Part shown: positions 16,492 to 23,356 of the stretch, piece after piece | How the letters are laid out: the number at the start of each line of letters is the position of its first letter | How positions within the stretch are numbered: position 1 is the first letter of the stretch | Assembly (NCBI GenBank): GCA_017552615.1 | Contig: JAFZPI010000048.1 | Location: 1-64,000 of the forward strand | DNA length: 64,000 nucleotides | Direction of reading: 5' to 3' | Origin: Clostridia bacterium | GTDB taxonomy: Bacteria; Bacillota; Clostridia; Christensenellales; Aristaeellaceae | Position numbers and translations under genes: made by a program | The notes under the pieces: model-generated | The model's database searches: none | What the model was told of the DNA's origin: nothing | The model's input: the letters and a program-made list of their open reading frames with translations, nothing else

Positions 16492-16576
16492 GAATTGCAG
16501 CACCTCCTTCAAATACTCGCCGGGATCGCGAGGCTGCGCATGTGCGCATTGAAAAGCCTCTCCCGAGCGGCTTGCC
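16492..16576 (-). ncRNA. L21-type ribosomal protein leader
   Basis: The transcript between the promoter and rplU can fold into a compact stem: CGC(T)CGGGA with TCCCGGCG and GAGGCT with AGCCTC, capped by a TGCGC/GCGCA hairpin. Position and size match the L21 leader known upstream of rplU in Firmicutes (Rfam L21_leader). The match is by position and fold, not by a covariance search. Confidence 0.65.
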
Positions 16577-16581
16577 GAAAT

Positions 16582-16610
16582 AATGTAGCACAGAATCGGC
16601 TTTGCGTCAA
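16582..16610 (-). promoter_or_regulatory. Promoter for rplU-prp-rpmA
   Basis: On the minus strand TTGACG (16610-16605), 17-base spacer, TACATT (16587-16582). Confidence 0.8.
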
Positions 16611-16698
16611 GGGCGAAATTGAAGATTTTCGCGCAATTCCGGGCGGTGGAACAGAGACTGGAGGGTGGGTCTGAGGTCATCTGTGTCTCCGCAAGCAG

Positions 16699-17316
16699 TC
16701 AGCGCGGTTCTTCCTTTCTGTCAGATGTTGAGCGTCCGTAATACGGAGAGTCACCGTAAAACCGGTCTTTCAGGGTGCAGCCGGACCAGTATCTGCGGAA
16801 ATAGTAATAATCATCGCAGTACCGGTTGCAGTGAGCGTCAAAGACAGTCCTCTTTTCAAAGAGACGGAACCCGCTCTTCTCCGCTGTTCTGCGGGAAGCC
16901 GGGTTGTCTACGTCCATGACGGCGGTCAGGTAATCGATCCCGTGTGTCCGGCAGAAATCCTCGGCAAATGCCTCTGCCGCTTCGGACGCATAGCCTTTCC
17001 CTGTATATGCGCTGATCATCATCCATCCAAGGTCATATTCATGGAGCATCTTCTGTTTACAGAAGGTAAGGGCGCCCATGACTTCGCCTGTTTCCTTGCA
17101 TTCAATGGCATAGCAGCGCCACGTACCCGTGTCACCTGTGTCCTCAATTCTCCGAAAGGTGCTAATATAGCCCTGCATATCTGCCCGTTTTGCATCAACG
17201 TCCAGAAAATCCGGGCAGAATTCCATCACCTGCGGATCAGTTTTGATCCTGTACAGCGCGTCGGCATCTTCATCCCGGAACGAGCGGATGATCAGCCTTG
17301 CCGTTTCGATCATCAT
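16699..17316 (-). CDS. GNAT acetyltransferase (RimJ/RimL type)
   Basis: A 205-residue GNAT protein. It begins with ETARLIIRSFRDEDADALYRI, the usual opening of RimJ/RimL-like enzymes, and contains DLGWMMISAYTGKGYASEA, the beta4-motif A region that holds the acetyl-CoA pyrophosphate loop, then VDNPASRRTAEKSGF. Such enzymes transfer acetyl groups to protein N-termini, amino sugars or small amines; the substrate cannot be read from sequence. The C-terminal 45 residues (YYFRRYWSGCTLKDRFYG and a charged end) extend beyond the core. It starts six bases after the GH10 stop codon and is probably co-transcribed with it. Confidence 0.85.
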   Translation of the reverse strand: MMIETARLIIRSFRDEDADALYRIKTDPQVMEFCPDFLDVDAKRADMQGYISTFRRIEDTGDTGTWRCYAIECKETGEVMGALTFCKQKMLHEYDLGWMMISAYTGKGYASEAAEAFAEDFCRTHGIDYLTAVMDVDNPASRRTAEKSGFRLFEKRTVFDAHCNRYCDDYYYFRRYWSGCTLKDRFYGDSPYYGRSTSDRKEEPR

Positions 17317-17322
17317 ATTGAT

Positions 17323-18459
17323 TCACTCCATGCATTTCCCGTGATTGGTTTTCCCGGAAAAGGCTTCGATGTATTTCATCGTGAACGGCTTCAGATCACA
17401 GTTGGAATCGACCAGAGACGCTTCCTCTCCGTGGAGCCATGAAACAATGTCATTCAGTCCCCATGTTGTGAAAACCTCAATGCCGTATTGCTTTGCAACG
17501 TCCGGAAAACTGTTGAATATGGATTCCCGAGCCTCTTGTGTACCGTGGTTGCTCACATCAAATTCCGTGATCTGCACATCCACGCCCAAACTTGTACAGT
17601 ACGCGAACATTTCCTCAATATCAGTTCGGGTTTCCGTTCCCCAGAAATGGCACTGCATTCCAAATCCGTCGATCAGCCTGACATGGTGTTCCCGCTCATA
17701 TGCTTTGATCTGATCGATGATCGTTTTGAAAATGACTTGTTTTTCCCTGTTCCCCTCATTGTTATCATTGTAGAAGAGCTTGATCCGGTCTCCGAACACT
17801 TCCCTCGCCAGCCGGAAAACCTCGATATAATAATGCTTTCCAAGCAGTTTGTACCATTCGTCGATCCGGACGCCCTCGTTATCAACATCATAGACTGGCT
17901 TTCCTTCTTCCCGAAGCATCCTGATTTCATCCGGATCGGCTGCAATCTCATTGATCAGTTCCACGCTGTAGGCGTTTGGATACCGTTCCTTCAGGCACTG
18001 CATATAGGTTTTGATAAACCGATAGGTCAACTCTTTTCTGTCCTCTGCGCTTCTGTTTTCCAGATATTCCGTTAACTGCCTGGGAACATGCCAGTACCAG
18101 ACGATCGTGTGAATCCTGATCTTCAGGCCGTTTTCCTGCGCAAATGCGTATACCTTATCAGCATAGGAAAAGTTGAACAGCCGCATATTGACTTCATCGT
18201 TGATGAACGCCGGCTCATCCTGATTGAAATAGATTTCCATTTTCATCTCGTTCTCAGGCGTCACGCTGTCAAGATACCGGTCAATGAACCGGACAATCTT
18301 TTTCATCCGGTCATAGTCCAGCTGACGGTAATAGGCAACATCGGGTGGGTTTTCTACAGCGAGATATCTGTCCCTGTTCTTCGCAAAATTGTTCTCGTTG
18401 CTGGATTTCCAAATCCGGATCAGGTCAACGGTCAGGTAGCTGATGCCGCTTCCAAACAT
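17323..18459 (-). CDS. Glycoside hydrolase family 10 enzyme (xylanase-like), intracellular
   Basis: A 378-residue GH10 (beta/alpha)8 barrel. Visible landmarks are VTPENEMKME, the IHTIVWYWHVP strand with His117, the acid/base Glu171 in ELINE, the GFGMQCHFW strand, the nucleophile Glu299 in VQITEFDVS and TTWGLNDIVSWL. GH10 enzymes cleave beta-1,4-xylan by a retaining mechanism. There is no signal peptide, so this form probably works in the cytoplasm on short xylo-oligosaccharides. The start at 18459 has GGAGGAAG upstream; a longer TTG frame to 18498 has no good site. Both catalytic residues are intact. Neighbours are acetyltransferases rather than sugar genes. Confidence 0.88.
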   Translation of the reverse strand: MFGSGISYLTVDLIRIWKSSNENNFAKNRDRYLAVENPPDVAYYRQLDYDRMKKIVRFIDRYLDSVTPENEMKMEIYFNQDEPAFINDEVNMRLFNFSYADKVYAFAQENGLKIRIHTIVWYWHVPRQLTEYLENRSAEDRKELTYRFIKTYMQCLKERYPNAYSVELINEIAADPDEIRMLREEGKPVYDVDNEGVRIDEWYKLLGKHYYIEVFRLAREVFGDRIKLFYNDNNEGNREKQVIFKTIIDQIKAYEREHHVRLIDGFGMQCHFWGTETRTDIEEMFAYCTSLGVDVQITEFDVSNHGTQEARESIFNSFPDVAKQYGIEVFTTWGLNDIVSWLHGEEASLVDSNCDLKPFTMKYIEAFSGKTNHGKCME

Positions 18460-18514
18460 TTTCAAGTTTCTTCCTCCATATGGATTGTTCTCAAACAACC
18501 GGACGCAGGATGGA

Positions 18515-19036
18515 TCATATCATCTTGCCCATTTCGATCCGCATGTTGTGCTCCTCGGGCCCGCGGTTTGAATAGGCATACCGGTCGAAACCGATGATTT
18601 GAAAACCCATTTTCCGATAGAAGGAAATGGCCTTGTAGTTAAAGTTTTGCGTTTCAAGCACCGCCATTCTGGCTCCGCTTTTCTTTGCTTCTTCCAGAAT
18701 GGTCTCCATCAGCTTCGTACCGACGCCGTTTCTTCTGGCTACACTGTCGAAGACGCAGATGTTGGAGATCCTGTACCGGTTGTTCCACTTCTCCAGGAAA
18801 CCCTCCACAAACCCGACAAGTCTGTCTCCCTCAAACGCACCGTAAGCGATCGGGTTTTCCAGCCAGTCCGACAGGATTGTATCGTCGACAGACATCCTAA
18901 GCGGCTCTTCGCTCATGACCCATTTCATGTCAAAGCCATTGTCGGTAGGTTCAATGGACAGATACCTGTCGGAAAGAATCTCCGCCTGATACTTCTGCCC
19001 TTTATAGGCTGTATAGTCCAGTTCTTTGATGATCAT
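18515..19036 (-). CDS. GNAT acetyltransferase, streptothricin-acetyltransferase-like
   Basis: A 173-residue GNAT protein with the acetyl-CoA loop VFDSVARRNGVGTKLMETI and the late motif LETQNFNYKAISFYRKMGF, followed by QIIGFDRYAYSN. The run LETQ-N-A-FY-GF-I-FD-Y closely recalls streptothricin (nourseothricin) acetyltransferases of the SatA/Sat4 group, which inactivate the drug by acetylating its beta-lysine. That assignment is inferred from remembered pattern, and substrate specificity in GNATs shifts easily. It lies in a minus-strand run with two other GNATs and a kinase-like protein, 55 bases before the GH10 gene. Confidence 0.8.
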   Translation of the reverse strand: MIIKELDYTAYKGQKYQAEILSDRYLSIEPTDNGFDMKWVMSEEPLRMSVDDTILSDWLENPIAYGAFEGDRLVGFVEGFLEKWNNRYRISNICVFDSVARRNGVGTKLMETILEEAKKSGARMAVLETQNFNYKAISFYRKMGFQIIGFDRYAYSNRGPEEHNMRIEMGKMI

Positions 19037-19069
19037 TTTGACCTCGTGTTTATAATGTACGATTGTGTT

Positions 19070-19714
19070 TTACTGTAAACCAAATACTTCTTCAGCCAGC
19101 CTGACAGTCTCCTCCTGGCTCCGCTCCTCCTCCCGGAAAATCACCCTGAACCCGGAGTGAAGGAGTTCGTCATAGCTCTCTTTTGAACAGACCCGCGTGA
19201 GGATCTCGCGGTAATTGTCCAGTGCGGCCTGTGGGTCTGGTTCTTCCAGCATCAGCTGATAGAGGAACTGCTTTTCCGGGTCGGGACGATCAAAGAAACG
19301 GTGGATCCCGATCTCGGGATCGGACAGCATGACCAGGACATGTCGGGTATCCGAAATCCTGTGCAGCGTCTCGATGCAGATGTTGGTATCGACGAAGATC
19401 TCCTTTCCCTTTGCCTCAGGCTTTTCCAGAAGCTCTTCGAGGATCTGCAGCTCGACGATTTCGCACTCCTTTTTCACGTTTTCCAGCCAGGTGACATATT
19501 CGTCCGGTGTGCGCCGGATGAATTCATGCCAGTCCCGCAGATCCCGGGTGTAGCACAGGTTCGGGAATTCGCTGCTGTCCAGTTCCGGCAGCTTCGCATC
19601 GTGGTAATTCTCTTCCAGTGCGATCCCGTTGTGCTTTTTCGCCAGGTTTTTCACGAGGGTGGATTTCCCGGCATACGATGTGCCGATCACGAAGTAAACA
19701 TGGCTCAGATCCAT
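19070..19714 (-). CDS. P-loop kinase-like protein
   Basis: A 214-residue protein with an N-terminal Walker A motif VIGTSYAGKST near residue 10 and an otherwise alpha-helical charged sequence; EIFVDTNICIETL and HVLVMLSDPEIGIHRFFDRPDPEKQ lie where Walker B and the lid of small-molecule kinases would be. It resembles AAA_33-type or adenylate-kinase-like P-loop proteins, some of which phosphorylate antibiotics or nucleotides. Substrate unknown. The start at 19714 is chosen because GAGGTG lies nine bases upstream; an earlier ATG at 19741 has no site. It is part of the accessory run of acetyltransferase genes. Confidence 0.65.
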   Translation of the reverse strand: MDLSHVYFVIGTSYAGKSTLVKNLAKKHNGIALEENYHDAKLPELDSSEFPNLCYTRDLRDWHEFIRRTPDEYVTWLENVKKECEIVELQILEELLEKPEAKGKEIFVDTNICIETLHRISDTRHVLVMLSDPEIGIHRFFDRPDPEKQFLYQLMLEEPDPQAALDNYREILTRVCSKESYDELLHSGFRVIFREEERSQEETVRLAEEVFGLQ

Positions 19715-19753
19715 ATCTGTTCTCACCTCATATGCTGTCATTTGCTTTGCGAA

Positions 19754-20674
19754 TCAATGATGACGGGCATAGAAATACCAGTGCGATCCCTTTCCGTATC
19801 CGATTTTCTCATAGAAAGGATCTCCGCCTCCAGTCATGTGGGTGGCTCCCAGCGGTTTCAGGCGGCGGTAGTGTTCTGTCAGCGCCGCTGATGCCAATCC
19901 CATTTTCCGGTACTGCGGAACGGTGCAGAGCGGCTCCATATATGCCAGATGGTTTTCCCTGACCCACCACATGCCTGAAAAGCAGACGTATTCATCGTTC
20001 TGATCCGCAATGATGATGTTATACCCGTATGTCGAATGCGGGGGAGGATTCTGGAAGGAATCCAGGATTCCCTGATAAGCTTTTGCCGGTGTCCAGGCCG
20101 GGGATTCATCCTCCGCAGTCCAGTTCACAAACTCACCCTTGTCCAGATGATGATTGAATCCGTACCAGCAGCATTTTGCCAGCTTTACAGGATCGGCATC
20201 TGCAGCATCGACAAAATGGAACCCGGCCGGAAGTCCGTGGTTCAGTTCGTTTGCAAAGTCGAAGACTCTGTTTTCATAATCGAACTGAAGGGTGAATCCT
20301 CGTTTTTCCGCGATCTCCATGAGGTATTCCTGGCCGTTAAACAGTACGAACTGCTGTTTACTTTCAAAATCCGGCATATGATCCATGGCGTAATCGACCA
20401 TTTCTTCGGCCAGAAATTCGTATCCCGGGCGGATTCGGAAATAGATATCCGTGACAGGAGATTCATAGAATACAAACCCGACAACCTTCGGACCGTCAAA
20501 CCAGAGACGGTCAAGGGACAGGTATGTATCATCCATCCAGCTTGCGCACAGGGCATATTCAAAGAACGGTGCAGCCACTCCGCCGCCCTTTTCGCGGTCG
20601 TATACTTCCACCAGGAAATTCCAGACCAGATTCAGGTCCGTATCTTTTTGAAACTGTTTTGTTGTGATAGGCAT
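19754..20674 (-). CDS. GNAT-family acetyltransferase with long N-terminal region
   Basis: A 306-residue protein. The C-terminal third is a GNAT domain: YVCFSGMWWVRENHLAYMEPLCTVPQYRKMGLAS in outline, where VPQYRKMGLASAAL is the acetyl-CoA pyrophosphate loop, followed by GATHMTGGGDPFYEKIGYG. The first 170 residues have a weak repeat of the same topology (VVGFVFYESPVTDIYFRI...), so this may be a tandem GNAT with only one active site. Substrate unknown. It is 39 bases from the kinase-like gene and 40 from the metallopeptidase-like gene on the same strand. Confidence 0.75.
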   Translation of the reverse strand: MPITTKQFQKDTDLNLVWNFLVEVYDREKGGGVAAPFFEYALCASWMDDTYLSLDRLWFDGPKVVGFVFYESPVTDIYFRIRPGYEFLAEEMVDYAMDHMPDFESKQQFVLFNGQEYLMEIAEKRGFTLQFDYENRVFDFANELNHGLPAGFHFVDAADADPVKLAKCCWYGFNHHLDKGEFVNWTAEDESPAWTPAKAYQGILDSFQNPPPHSTYGYNIIIADQNDEYVCFSGMWWVRENHLAYMEPLCTVPQYRKMGLASAALTEHYRRLKPLGATHMTGGGDPFYEKIGYGKGSHWYFYARHH

Positions 20675-20714
20675 AAATACTCTCCTGTTAATGATGTAAT
20701 ATGTAGCATAAACA

Positions 20715-21176
20715 CTAATCGATATTCTTCAATCCATCGTACAGATCATTGAAAGACTTGACTCTGCTGCATCTTCCATAGGAGAATTCTCTGTTATCGC
20801 CGAACTCCAGCAGGAAGCACTTTGCCAGTTCTTCGACGGTTTGTTCAAGCGCGGTGAAGAACTGTTGATAAGCAAAACTGCTGGCGGTTGAACCTTCCTC
20901 AAAACAATTGACGATAAGGGACTCTGTCACTTGGTCCAGCGGATACATCTTCAAATGCATCAATTCATGGATAATGACTTCTTCAAGGTTTTCCTGCTTC
21001 GGGTTCACTGTATTCAGCAGAAGAATTGCTTTTCTGTCATCACAGTCGATCTTGAAATCGCCAGTTTTCGGCCATGCAGGGTCTTCCACAAATTCCAGCC
21101 GTACATCCCATGCGGGTGTGATGCGCAGTTTCCGGATGTATTTCTCGAACAGAGCAGTTAACGCTTCTTTATCCAT
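20715..21176 (-). CDS. Putative HExxH zinc metallopeptidase
   Basis: A 153-residue protein with IIHELMHLKMYP, an HExxH zinc-binding motif (His70, Glu71, His74) on a predicted helix, preceded by KAILLLNTV, a strand typical of small SprT- or WSS-like metallopeptidase folds. No signal peptide or membrane segment is seen, so it should be cytoplasmic. The third zinc ligand is not obvious; a Glu further along (CFEEGS) is a candidate. It is first in the minus-strand accessory run and lies 37 bases downstream of the BrnA gene. Target unknown. Confidence 0.6.
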   Translation of the reverse strand: MDKEALTALFEKYIRKLRITPAWDVRLEFVEDPAWPKTGDFKIDCDDRKAILLLNTVNPKQENLEEVIIHELMHLKMYPLDQVTESLIVNCFEEGSTASSFAYQQFFTALEQTVEELAKCFLLEFGDNREFSYGRCSRVKSFNDLYDGLKNID

Positions 21177-21212
21177 ACCTTGGTCTCCGTAAATTGTCGC
21201 AAGTAAATTCTA

Positions 21213-21428
21213 TCAAGCAGAAATCCAGTTGATCTCCGGTTCCCGCTTCTTCTCCGCGCAATCCGTCAGATACAGATTGATCAGTGTCTGATAGGGAAGG
21301 CCGGTTTTTTCTGCCAGGTATTTGAAATACTGGACAGTGCTCAGATTCAGATTGATCGTAATCTGCTGTTTCACTTTGTCTGCATACGGGTTCTTCCGTG
21401 CATTGGAGAAGTCATATTCGTTCATCAT
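21213..21428 (-). CDS. BrnA-like antitoxin
   Basis: A 71-residue protein with NPYADKVKQQITINLNLSTVQYFKYLAEKTGLPYQTLINLYL, a ribbon-helix-helix pattern in which a short strand (QITINL) is followed by two helices. This is the DNA-binding fold of BrnA/CopG-like antitoxins. It follows the BrnT-like toxin gene by 13 bases, matching the usual toxin-first order of brnTA modules, where BrnA neutralises BrnT and represses the operon. AAGGTG precedes the paired ATG codons. Confidence 0.8.
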   Translation of the reverse strand: MMNEYDFSNARKNPYADKVKQQITINLNLSTVQYFKYLAEKTGLPYQTLINLYLTDCAEKKREPEINWISA

Positions 21429-21441
21429 AGATTATTTCACC

Positions 21442-21729
21442 TTACCCTTCATTGTATTGTCTGGATTCCTTGGCAGTTGCTTTTCTAGCCGATATGATCC
21501 TGATCACCGATTCAGAGGCCCTGTAACAGTGGCAGACGACGAGCAGATTCGCCTGCAGGCTGAATCCAAAGATCACAAACCTCTCCTCATCCTCGGAGTG
21601 CTCGGGGTCACTGATCACTAGCGCGTTGACATCCTCAAAAACTGTGGAGGCTTCCGCCAAGGAAACCCCATGTTTTTTCCGGTTTATCAGATCCTTTTGA
21701 GGATCCCACTCAAAACTCAGCGTTCCCAT
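21442..21729 (-). CDS. BrnT-type toxin (DUF497)
   Basis: A 95-residue BrnT-family protein: FEWDPQKDLINRKKHGVS at the start, then VFEDVNALVISDPEHSEDEERFVIFG, and ESVIRIISARKATAKE at the end, all DUF497 landmarks. BrnT is a RelE-fold ribonuclease that stops growth when not bound by BrnA. The promoter -10 ends only six bases before the ATG, so the mRNA is likely leaderless; no internal Met offers another start, and the family begins close to FEWD. The partner antitoxin gene lies directly downstream. Confidence 0.87.
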   Translation of the reverse strand: MGTLSFEWDPQKDLINRKKHGVSLAEASTVFEDVNALVISDPEHSEDEERFVIFGFSLQANLLVVCHCYRASESVIRIISARKATAKESRQYNEG

Positions 21730-21764
21730 AATTATATTATAATTACCTCACTGCTGTTTGTCAA
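21729..21764 (-). promoter_or_regulatory. brnTA promoter with 17-bp palindromic operator
   Basis: On the minus strand TTGACA (21764-21759), 17-base spacer, TATAAT (21741-21736); a second overlapping TATAAT is at 21736-21731. A perfect palindrome of 8-bp arms around one base spans 21729-21745, covering both -10 boxes and the first base of the toxin ATG. Repression by the BrnA-containing complex at this site is inferred. Confidence 0.8.
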
Positions 21765-21794
21765 TCTGAATTCGTATTCAGTCAAAGATTAAAA

Positions 21795-21818
21795 CGAGGA
21801 GCCGATAATGGCTCCTCG
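21795..21818 (-). terminator. Terminator after asnS
   Basis: Perfect 9-bp stem CGAGGAGCC / GGCTCCTCG (21795-21803 / 21810-21818) followed on the minus strand by TTTT. Confidence 0.85.
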
Positions 21819-21823
21819 AAAAA

Positions 21824-23197
21824 TCAGAATTCGCATTCCTTGGGTGTCCGCGGGTAGGGGATGACGTCGCGGATGTTCTCGACCGCGGTGAGGTACATGA
21901 TCAGACGCTCGAAGCCCATGCCGAAACCGGAGTGTACGCAGCCGCCGAAGCGCCGGAGGTTGACGTACCAGTCCATCTGCTCCTTGGAGATCCCGAGCTC
22001 GTCCATGCGCCGGGTCAGGCGCTCGATGCGGTGCTCGCGCTGGGAGCCGCCCATGAGCTCGCCGGAGCCGGGGACCAGAAGGTCAACGCCCGCGACGGTC
22101 TTCCCGTCCTCGTTCTGGTACATATAGAAGGCCTTGATGTCCTTCGGCCAGTCATAGATGAAGACCGGGCCGTGGAAGTACTCTTCGGTCAAGTACTTCT
22201 CGTGCTCTTTCGCAGTGTCCTCGCCGTACTTCGGCTCAAACTCGAAGCGGCCTTCGCCGGCATTGCGCAGGATCGTGATGGCTTCCTCGTGGCTGACGCG
22301 GGCGAAATGGGCGTCCGCCAGGGCTTTCAGCTTCTCTACCAATCCACCGCCGGAGAACTTATCAAGGAATTCTAGCTCGTCCGGGCACTTTTCCAGCACC
22401 GTGCGCACGATGAACTTCAGGAAGTCTTCCTCGATGTCCATGAGCTTCGCGATGTCGCAGAAGGCGATCTCCGGCTCGATCATCCAGTACTCGGAGGCAT
22501 GGGTCTTCGTGTTGCTGTTCTCAGCGCGGAATGTCGGGCCGAAAGTGTAGATCCGCGAGAAGGCCATGGCAAAGGTTTCGCCCTCGAGCTGACCGGTGAC
22601 AGCCAGGGAGGTCGCTTTGCCGAAGAAGTCTTCGCTGGGATCAGCCTTGACGCCCTGCGGGAGGGTCGTCACGGTGAAGGTGTTGCCCGCGCCTTCGGCG
22701 TCATTCGCAGTGATCAGGGGCGTGTGGACATAGAGATAGCCCCGGTCCTGGAAATAGGTGTGGATGGCCATGGCCGCGACGCTGCGCACGCGGAACACCG
22801 CCTGGAAGAGGCGGGTGCGGGGCCGCAGATAGGCGATTTTCCGCAGGAACTCCACGCTGTGGCGCTTGGGCTGCAGCGGGTAATCCTCCGGGGAGTCGCC
22901 CTCGATCGTGATGAGCCGCGCCTGGACTTCGGGCGTGGTGGGGTCCTTGTAGGAGGGAACCACGGTGCCAACCACGGTCACAGCCGCGCCAACGTGCAGG
23001 GTGCTGACGGTCTCGTAATCGGCGATGGTATTGTCATAGACGACCTGCGGATTCTTGAAGCAGGTCCCGTCGTAAAAATCGATGAAGCCGATGTTCTTCT
23101 GCCGGCGGTGATTGCGGATCCAGCCTTGTAGGCAGATTTCCTGTCCGCGCAGTTCTTCGAGGCGCTCCTTGAGCTCCAGGGTGGTGACCATCTGCAT
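21824..23197 (-). CDS. asnS: Asparaginyl-tRNA synthetase
   Basis: A 457-residue class IIb synthetase that charges tRNA-Asn. The N-terminal OB-fold anticodon domain (QGWIRNHRRQKNIGFIDFYDG) is followed by motif 2, FRAENSNTKTHASEYW, and motif 3, GFGMGFERLIMYLTAVENI with IPYPRTP. EYWMIEPEI after motif 2 separates AsnRS from AspRS. The start at 23197 follows a GGGGGAA site; the open frame continues upstream through the promoter and is not used. The gene has its own promoter and terminator. No T-box was seen; the leader instead has a perfect palindrome at 23222-23236. Confidence 0.96.
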   Translation of the reverse strand: MQMVTTLELKERLEELRGQEICLQGWIRNHRRQKNIGFIDFYDGTCFKNPQVVYDNTIADYETVSTLHVGAAVTVVGTVVPSYKDPTTPEVQARLITIEGDSPEDYPLQPKRHSVEFLRKIAYLRPRTRLFQAVFRVRSVAAMAIHTYFQDRGYLYVHTPLITANDAEGAGNTFTVTTLPQGVKADPSEDFFGKATSLAVTGQLEGETFAMAFSRIYTFGPTFRAENSNTKTHASEYWMIEPEIAFCDIAKLMDIEEDFLKFIVRTVLEKCPDELEFLDKFSGGGLVEKLKALADAHFARVSHEEAITILRNAGEGRFEFEPKYGEDTAKEHEKYLTEEYFHGPVFIYDWPKDIKAFYMYQNEDGKTVAGVDLLVPGSGELMGGSQREHRIERLTRRMDELGISKEQMDWYVNLRRFGGCVHSGFGMGFERLIMYLTAVENIRDVIPYPRTPKECEF

Positions 23198-23221
23198 GGC
23201 GATTCCCCCATGTGTGTTTGT

Positions 23222-23236
23222 CTGCCGTGACGGCAG
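23222..23236. promoter_or_regulatory. Perfect palindrome in the asnS leader
   Basis: CTGCCGT-G-ACGGCAG, 7-bp arms around one base, eight bases downstream of the asnS -10 box. It could be an operator or a tight RNA hairpin. Confidence 0.4.
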
Positions 23237-23243
23237 CGGGGCC

Positions 23244-23272
23244 ATTATAACAGATTTGGGCGAGGCTTTCAA
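23244..23272 (-). promoter_or_regulatory. Promoter for asnS
   Basis: On the minus strand TTGAAA (23272-23267), 17-base spacer, TATAAT (23249-23244). Confidence 0.85.
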
Positions 23273-23293
23273 CCTGGGGAATGATTTTTGTTC

Positions 23294-23321
23294 TTGCATT
23301 TCGCAACCCCTGATGTATAAT
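23294..23321 (+). promoter_or_regulatory. Promoter for the hydrolase-YunG fusion gene
   Basis: TTGCAT at 23294-23299, 16-base spacer, TATAAT at 23316-23321; the transcript start would be about 30 bases before the ATG. Confidence 0.7.
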
Positions 23322-23356
23322 TTTGCCACAGAGAAGCATATGGGAGGCCAAAGACC

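Noticed and set aside
16699..21176. Integron-like cassette array of acetyltransferase genes
   Set aside because: Genes share direction and short gaps, but no attC-like palindromes or integrase were seen between them.
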